From Trematomus loennbergii (Eukaryota; Chordata; Actinopteri; Perciformes; Nototheniidae), in assembly GCA_012861695.1 (NCBI GenBank), contig JAAOOA010000375.1, positions 186,001-250,000 on the forward strand: a stretch of DNA of 64,000 nucleotides, in the 5' to 3' direction. The notes beneath the pieces were generated by a model. It saw nothing but the letters and a program-made list of their open reading frames with translations. It had not been told where the DNA came from and ran no database searches. This document shows, piece after piece, positions 58,980 to 64,000 of this stretch (its first letter is position 1; the number at the start of each line of letters is the position of its first letter). The position numbers and the translations under genes were made by a program.

Positions 58980-60490
58980 TTTGGACACATCTTGTCATTC
59001 GAAGATTTTTATTTATTTAAATTGGTTCTACTTTGTAGATTTATACTGAAGACGTCAAAACTATAAAAGAACACATGGAATGATCTAGTAAACAAAAATG
59101 ATTTATATTTTGCTGGCTACTGCAGAATGCTGTGGTAGCCATGCTGGTTAAGGGTGCCTTGAATTCTCACCTTCTCTTCATCATCTCACCTCCTCCTCCA
59201 TGCTTCACAGTGGGAACCACTCATGCAGAAACCATCCGCTCACCTTCTCTGCGTCTCACAAAGACACAGAGGTTGGAACCAAAAATCTCTAATTTGGACT
59301 CATCAGACCAAAGTAATAATAAATTAATAATACATTTAATTTATATAGCGCTTCTCATCTGCCAAGACAAATCTCGAAGCAAATTCGAAGTACAGATTTC
59401 CACTGGTCTTATGTCCAGTCCTTGTGTTTCTTGGCCCACACAACTCTCTTCTTCTTGTTGTTCATCCTCAGCAGGGTAGGATTTTCACCGACGGCCATGC
59501 CGTCATTGCCCCTCGGTCTGGCCGTGAAGCCCCGAAAATAATTGTACGTCCTACGGCCACCATGTGCCTCCAAATCCAAATGTTTCCCTCAATGGCCTTT
59601 GTGCCCTGAAAAAATGTGTGACACCAAAGGCCAAATGGCCTTGCCCCTAAAATGACGAAAATCCAAGCCTGATCCTCAGTAGTGGATCTTTGCAGCAATT
59701 GGACCATGAAGGCCTGATTCACGCAGTCTCCTCTGAACAGTGGATGTTAAGATTGTCTGCTCCTTGAGCTCTGTGATCATCTATGTGAGCTCTAATCTGA
59801 GGTGCTTTAATTTGTGGTTTCTGAGGCTGGTAACTCTGATGTATTTATCCTCTGAGCAGAAGTAACTCTTGCTCTTCCTTTCCCGGGGGGTCCTCATGAG
59901 AGCCAGTCTCATCATAGCATTCGATGTTTTTGCGACTGCACTTGAGGATACATTCAAAGTTCTTGACATTTTCCGGATCGACTGGCCTTCATTTCTTAAA
60001 GTGATGATGGACGGTCGCTTCTCTTTACTGGGTTGAGTGGTTCTTGCTATAATATGGATTACAACAGCAGTCAAATAGGGCTTTCCACTGTGCACTAACT
60101 CTACCTCTGCTCAACACAACTGTTTGTCTCAAACACATTAAGAAGGCAAGTCATTCCACACATTGACTCTTGACAAGGCACACGTGTTCATTGAAAACCA
60201 TTCCAGGTGACGACCTCATGAAGCTATCTGAGAGAAGCCTAGAGTGTGCAAAGCTGTCATCAAGGCAAAAGGGGGCTACTTTGAAGAATCTAAAATAAAA
60301 ATCATTTTCTTGAAAATTAAAGTGTATATATATATACATATATATATACACTTTTTTGTTCACTAGATAATTCCATATGTGTTCTTTCATAGTTTTGATG
60401 TCTTCAGTATTAATCTATAAAGTAGAAAACACATTTAAATAAAAAACCTTCAATGAGAAGGTGTCCAAACTTTTAACTGGTACTGTATAT
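58960..60490 (-). mobile_element. Tc1-like transposon, copy 2
   Basis: Ends AAAAGTTTGGACACATCTTG (58976) and CAAACTTTTAACTGGTACTG (60467) are inverse. Minus-strand transposase pieces: KEKRPSIITLRNEGQSIRKM, TLNVSSSAVAKT, EDKYIRVTSLRN (helix-turn-helix region) and, nearer the left end, the C-terminal region before 59310. A 50-bp piece (59313-59360) and a ~185-bp piece (59475-59660) interrupt it. Inactive. It is more complete than the copy-1 relic. Confidence 0.85.
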
Positions 60491-61267
60491 AAAAAAACAC
60501 ATATTTTAATATTGAGCAGGTTCCCTCATCTATAATCATTTATACAAGCGCAACTTTGAACATGTACAGCAGTAAAATGCAACATACACAATAATCAAGA
60601 AACAACATAAATGAAACACTCACAGGGAACATTTTACTGCACCTTCATTACTTTTACATAAGAAGGTGCCGTCAAATGTTCTGTTAATACTTGCATACTT
60701 TTACTTAAATAAGGTTTGAATGCAGGATTTAAATTTGTAACAGAGTATTGTAATTCTATACTGTAGGCGTAGTGTATCTGTGAACGATCCCAAATACAAT
60801 TCCTTGTTTACATTGCAGCTAGTGCTACGCCAGAAGAAAAATCCTTTTTCATTTTGAACTGGAAGTGGAAAGGGGCTGGGCTACATGAGGTGACTTGAGC
60901 CAACACAAATACACAATAGGTGGGGCTAAGAAAATAATGTGAAAATATAAAAACAAAGGCATTAATTAGGGCTGCAAAATGTCTCCCATTGTAATGGTGA
61001 TGAGATTTTTAAATGCTAACACTTAACAGTTTGTTCTGACTGTATGTTTCCTGTTTCCTGCAGACGTCCAGCAGCTAGTGGTGGTTAAAGAAGAGCTTCT
61101 CCCTGACCAGCAGGAGTTGAGCACCAGTCTGGACCAGGAGGACCCAGAGCCCCCCCCACACATTAAGCAGGAACAGGAGGAACTCAGGATCAGTCAGGAG
61201 GGAGAGCAGCTTCAGGAGCTGGAGGAGGCTGATATCACCAAGTCCACTTTCACTCCTGACCCTGTGA

Positions 61268-61789
<522 letters not shown>

Positions 61790-62838
61790 TAAAGGAACAC
61801 ATGAGAATCCACACAGGAGGGAAACCACACAGCTGCTCAGTCTGTAAGAAAGCTTTTTCACGGAGTGGAAATTTAAAGAGACACATGAGAAGCCACACAG
61901 GAGAGAAACCACACAGCTGCTCAGTCTGTAAGAAAGCTTTTTCACGGAGTGGAGGTTTAAAGAGACACATGAGAAGCCACACAGGAGAGAAACCACACAG
62001 CTGCTCAATCTGTAAGAAAGCTTTTTCACATAGTGAACATTTAAAGTCACACATGAGAAGCCACACAGGAGAGAAACCATACAGCTGCTCAGTCTGTAAG
62101 AAAGCTTTTTCACAGAGTGGACAATTAAAAGAACACATGAGAATCCACACAGGAGAGAAACCAACCAGCTGCTCACTCTGTAAGAAAGTTTTTTCACAGA
62201 GTGGATATTTGAAGTCACACATGAGAATCCACACAGGAGAGAAACCGCATAGCTGCTCAGTCTGTAAGAAAGCTTTTTCACATAGTGGACATTTAAAGGA
62301 ACACATGAGAAGCCACACAGGAGAGAAACCACACAGCTGCTCAGTCTGTAACAAAGCTTTTTCACATAGTGGAAGTTTAAAGGAACACATGAGAAGCCAC
62401 ACAGGAGAGAAACCACACAGCTGCTCAGTCTGTAAGAAAGCTTTTTCACAGAGTGGACATTTAAAGGCACACATGAGAATCCACACAGGAGAGAAATCAA
62501 CCAGCTGCTCACTCTGTAAGAAAGTTTTTTCACAGAGTGGATATTTGAAGTCACACATGAGAATCCACACAGGAGAGAAACCGCACAGCTGCTCAGTCTG
62601 TAAGAAAGCTTTTTCACATAGTGGACATTTAAAGGAACACATGAGAAGCCACACAGGAGAGAAACCACACAGCTGCTCAGTCTGTAACAAAGCTTTTTCA
62701 CATAGTGGAAGTTTAAAGGCACACATGAGAATCCACACAGGAGAGAAACCACACAGCTGCTCAGTCTGTAAGAAAGCTTTTTCACAGAGTGGACATTTAA
62801 AGTCACACATGAGAATCCACACAGGAGAGGAAAAATAG

Positions 62839-64000
62839 ATCTGCAAAGTTTGTGACAAAAGATTTAAATGGCGTAATTGTTGAAAAAGACACAAGAGTGT
62901 TGGTAAGGGAATACATTTGTCTATTTTGTATCCTGATGACCTGATGCCGTTACATGTAATACGTTACTCCCTCAGCCTGTTTTCACCCACCTGCAACCGA
63001 TTCGCTAATAATCACAAATGTTAATTTCTTCGACCCCTTGACTTGACTATTTCTTGTTTAATAATCGTTACATCTCCCAGGTTTTGAATGGTAAGCTTTA
63101 AAAAACACATCATTACACATATACTGGGCTTTGATGAGGATGGATTATGATTACATGCTTTATTAAGCAGCAGTTAAAAGTTCTACACAAAAACTGGACA
63201 GAATACAATGGAGAACAATGAGATTACTGTGGGTTCCCTTACCCATACAACTGTACTATTTGGTATGCCAGAAACAGATTAAGTCATTAAGCAAAACCTA
63301 CAAGTCTGCCTACTGCATATTGCAGTATGGAAGCCAGCATATGTATATGGCTATTCTGACCCACAATACTTATCGAGCAAGAGGGCAAAGGTAAAGATGC
63401 AATGTTGTGATGAAGTAGTTCAGTGGTGCCCTCTGGACCTGATAGTGCAGCAACACAAATTGCATAATGCATAATACCAATTGAGATTTAATAAAAAATC
63501 TTACATTGAAATAAATAGTTACGTTCTTTATAACTACGCATAAAGATACAAAAGAGAAAAAAATTGGATAATTTAAAACAATAATAAACAAGCTATTGTC
63601 AGAGTCAGTTATAAAGAATATAAAAGGAGGGCTTACTATTTCCTGCAGTTGATACAATGAATGATATTTACCAATAAACAATGACAATATTACTCATGTC
63701 AGACAAAGATATGTTTGAAAATGACTTAAATATGTATATATATTTATCGTAATTCAAATATGAACATCAAAAGTCGGAATATGCCAATCTTTTTTTCTTA
63801 TTATCTTATTTGCTAAACGTTCTTGTATAGTAATATGCATGTGTTGTATTATTCTACTACGTCTATTTATTAATGTTCAGCAATAACCACGTTTTCCCAG
63901 TACATCCATGGGACTGACGTTCTTAGGTGGGGTGATTCCGCTTTTGAACAGGAATTTTGTTAACCAGTGTTCTTGTTTTCCATGTGCTCAATAAAGTTTC
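62839..64000 (+). repeat. Segmental-duplication flank downstream of zinc-finger copy 2
   Basis: Homologous to 33114-34280 to the last base of the window, CAATAAAGTTTC. In copy 1 the tubulin promoter starts within 30 bp of this point. No gene within the stretch. Confidence 0.85.

Overview
The window is vertebrate nuclear DNA, almost certainly from a teleost fish. It has intron-containing genes with GT/AG splice sites and AATAAA signals. It also carries the fish repeat mix: Tc1, hAT, TTAA-target elements, L2-like and I/Nimb-like LINEs, BEL/Pao and Ty3/Gypsy. Fish-type C2H2 zinc-finger genes and a finTRIM relic complete the picture. Most of the sequence is transposon-derived; the one apparently intact host gene is an alpha-tubulin.

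Layout. (1) 462-9657 is a near-perfect palindrome of about 9.2 kb with a 31-bp spacer. Each arm holds a 131-codon ORF, a 93-codon ORF, a two-exon helical-repeat gene, ~170-bp degenerate repeats, a CAGTGTTT minisatellite and, at the centre, a fragment of a retroviral/Polinton-type integrase. The integrase reads through the spacer only on the minus strand, so the right arm looks original and the left arm looks like a fold-back copy. (2) 9658-17950 is a repeat graveyard: orphan pieces of the arm repeats, a G-rich minisatellite, a TTF-zinc-finger (hAT) fossil, a LINE tail, a zinc-finger 3'UTR relic, a TTAA-flanked element and a THAP exon relic. (3) 17951-34290 is zinc-finger gene copy 1. Its 13-kb intron holds a hAT within a hAT, an L2-like LINE, a BEL/Pao element and a Tc1 relic. 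(4) 34300-37920 is a complete four-exon alpha-tubulin gene. (5) 38499-39612 is an apparent terminal exon of a junctophilin-like gene on the minus strand, followed upward by a LINE fragment and a finTRIM pseudogene. (6) 44922-64000 is zinc-finger gene copy 2. Its intron carries a four-level nest: a hAT hit by a Ty3/Gypsy element, which was itself hit by a LINE and by a 4.9-kb TIR element that contains an LTR/primer-binding-site relic.

Copies 1 and 2 of the zinc-finger region form a segmental duplication. Its homology runs to the right edge of the window, exactly to the point where the tubulin promoter begins in copy 1, so a second tubulin may follow outside. Both zinc-finger copies are frameshifted.

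The strongest leads are the integrase-centred palindrome with unfamiliar mirrored genes, an alpha-tubulin with glutamine at position 40 and MRKC at its N-terminus, and the precisely resolvable nested insertions. All identifications come from reading the sequence and from memory of protein families; no database search was run.
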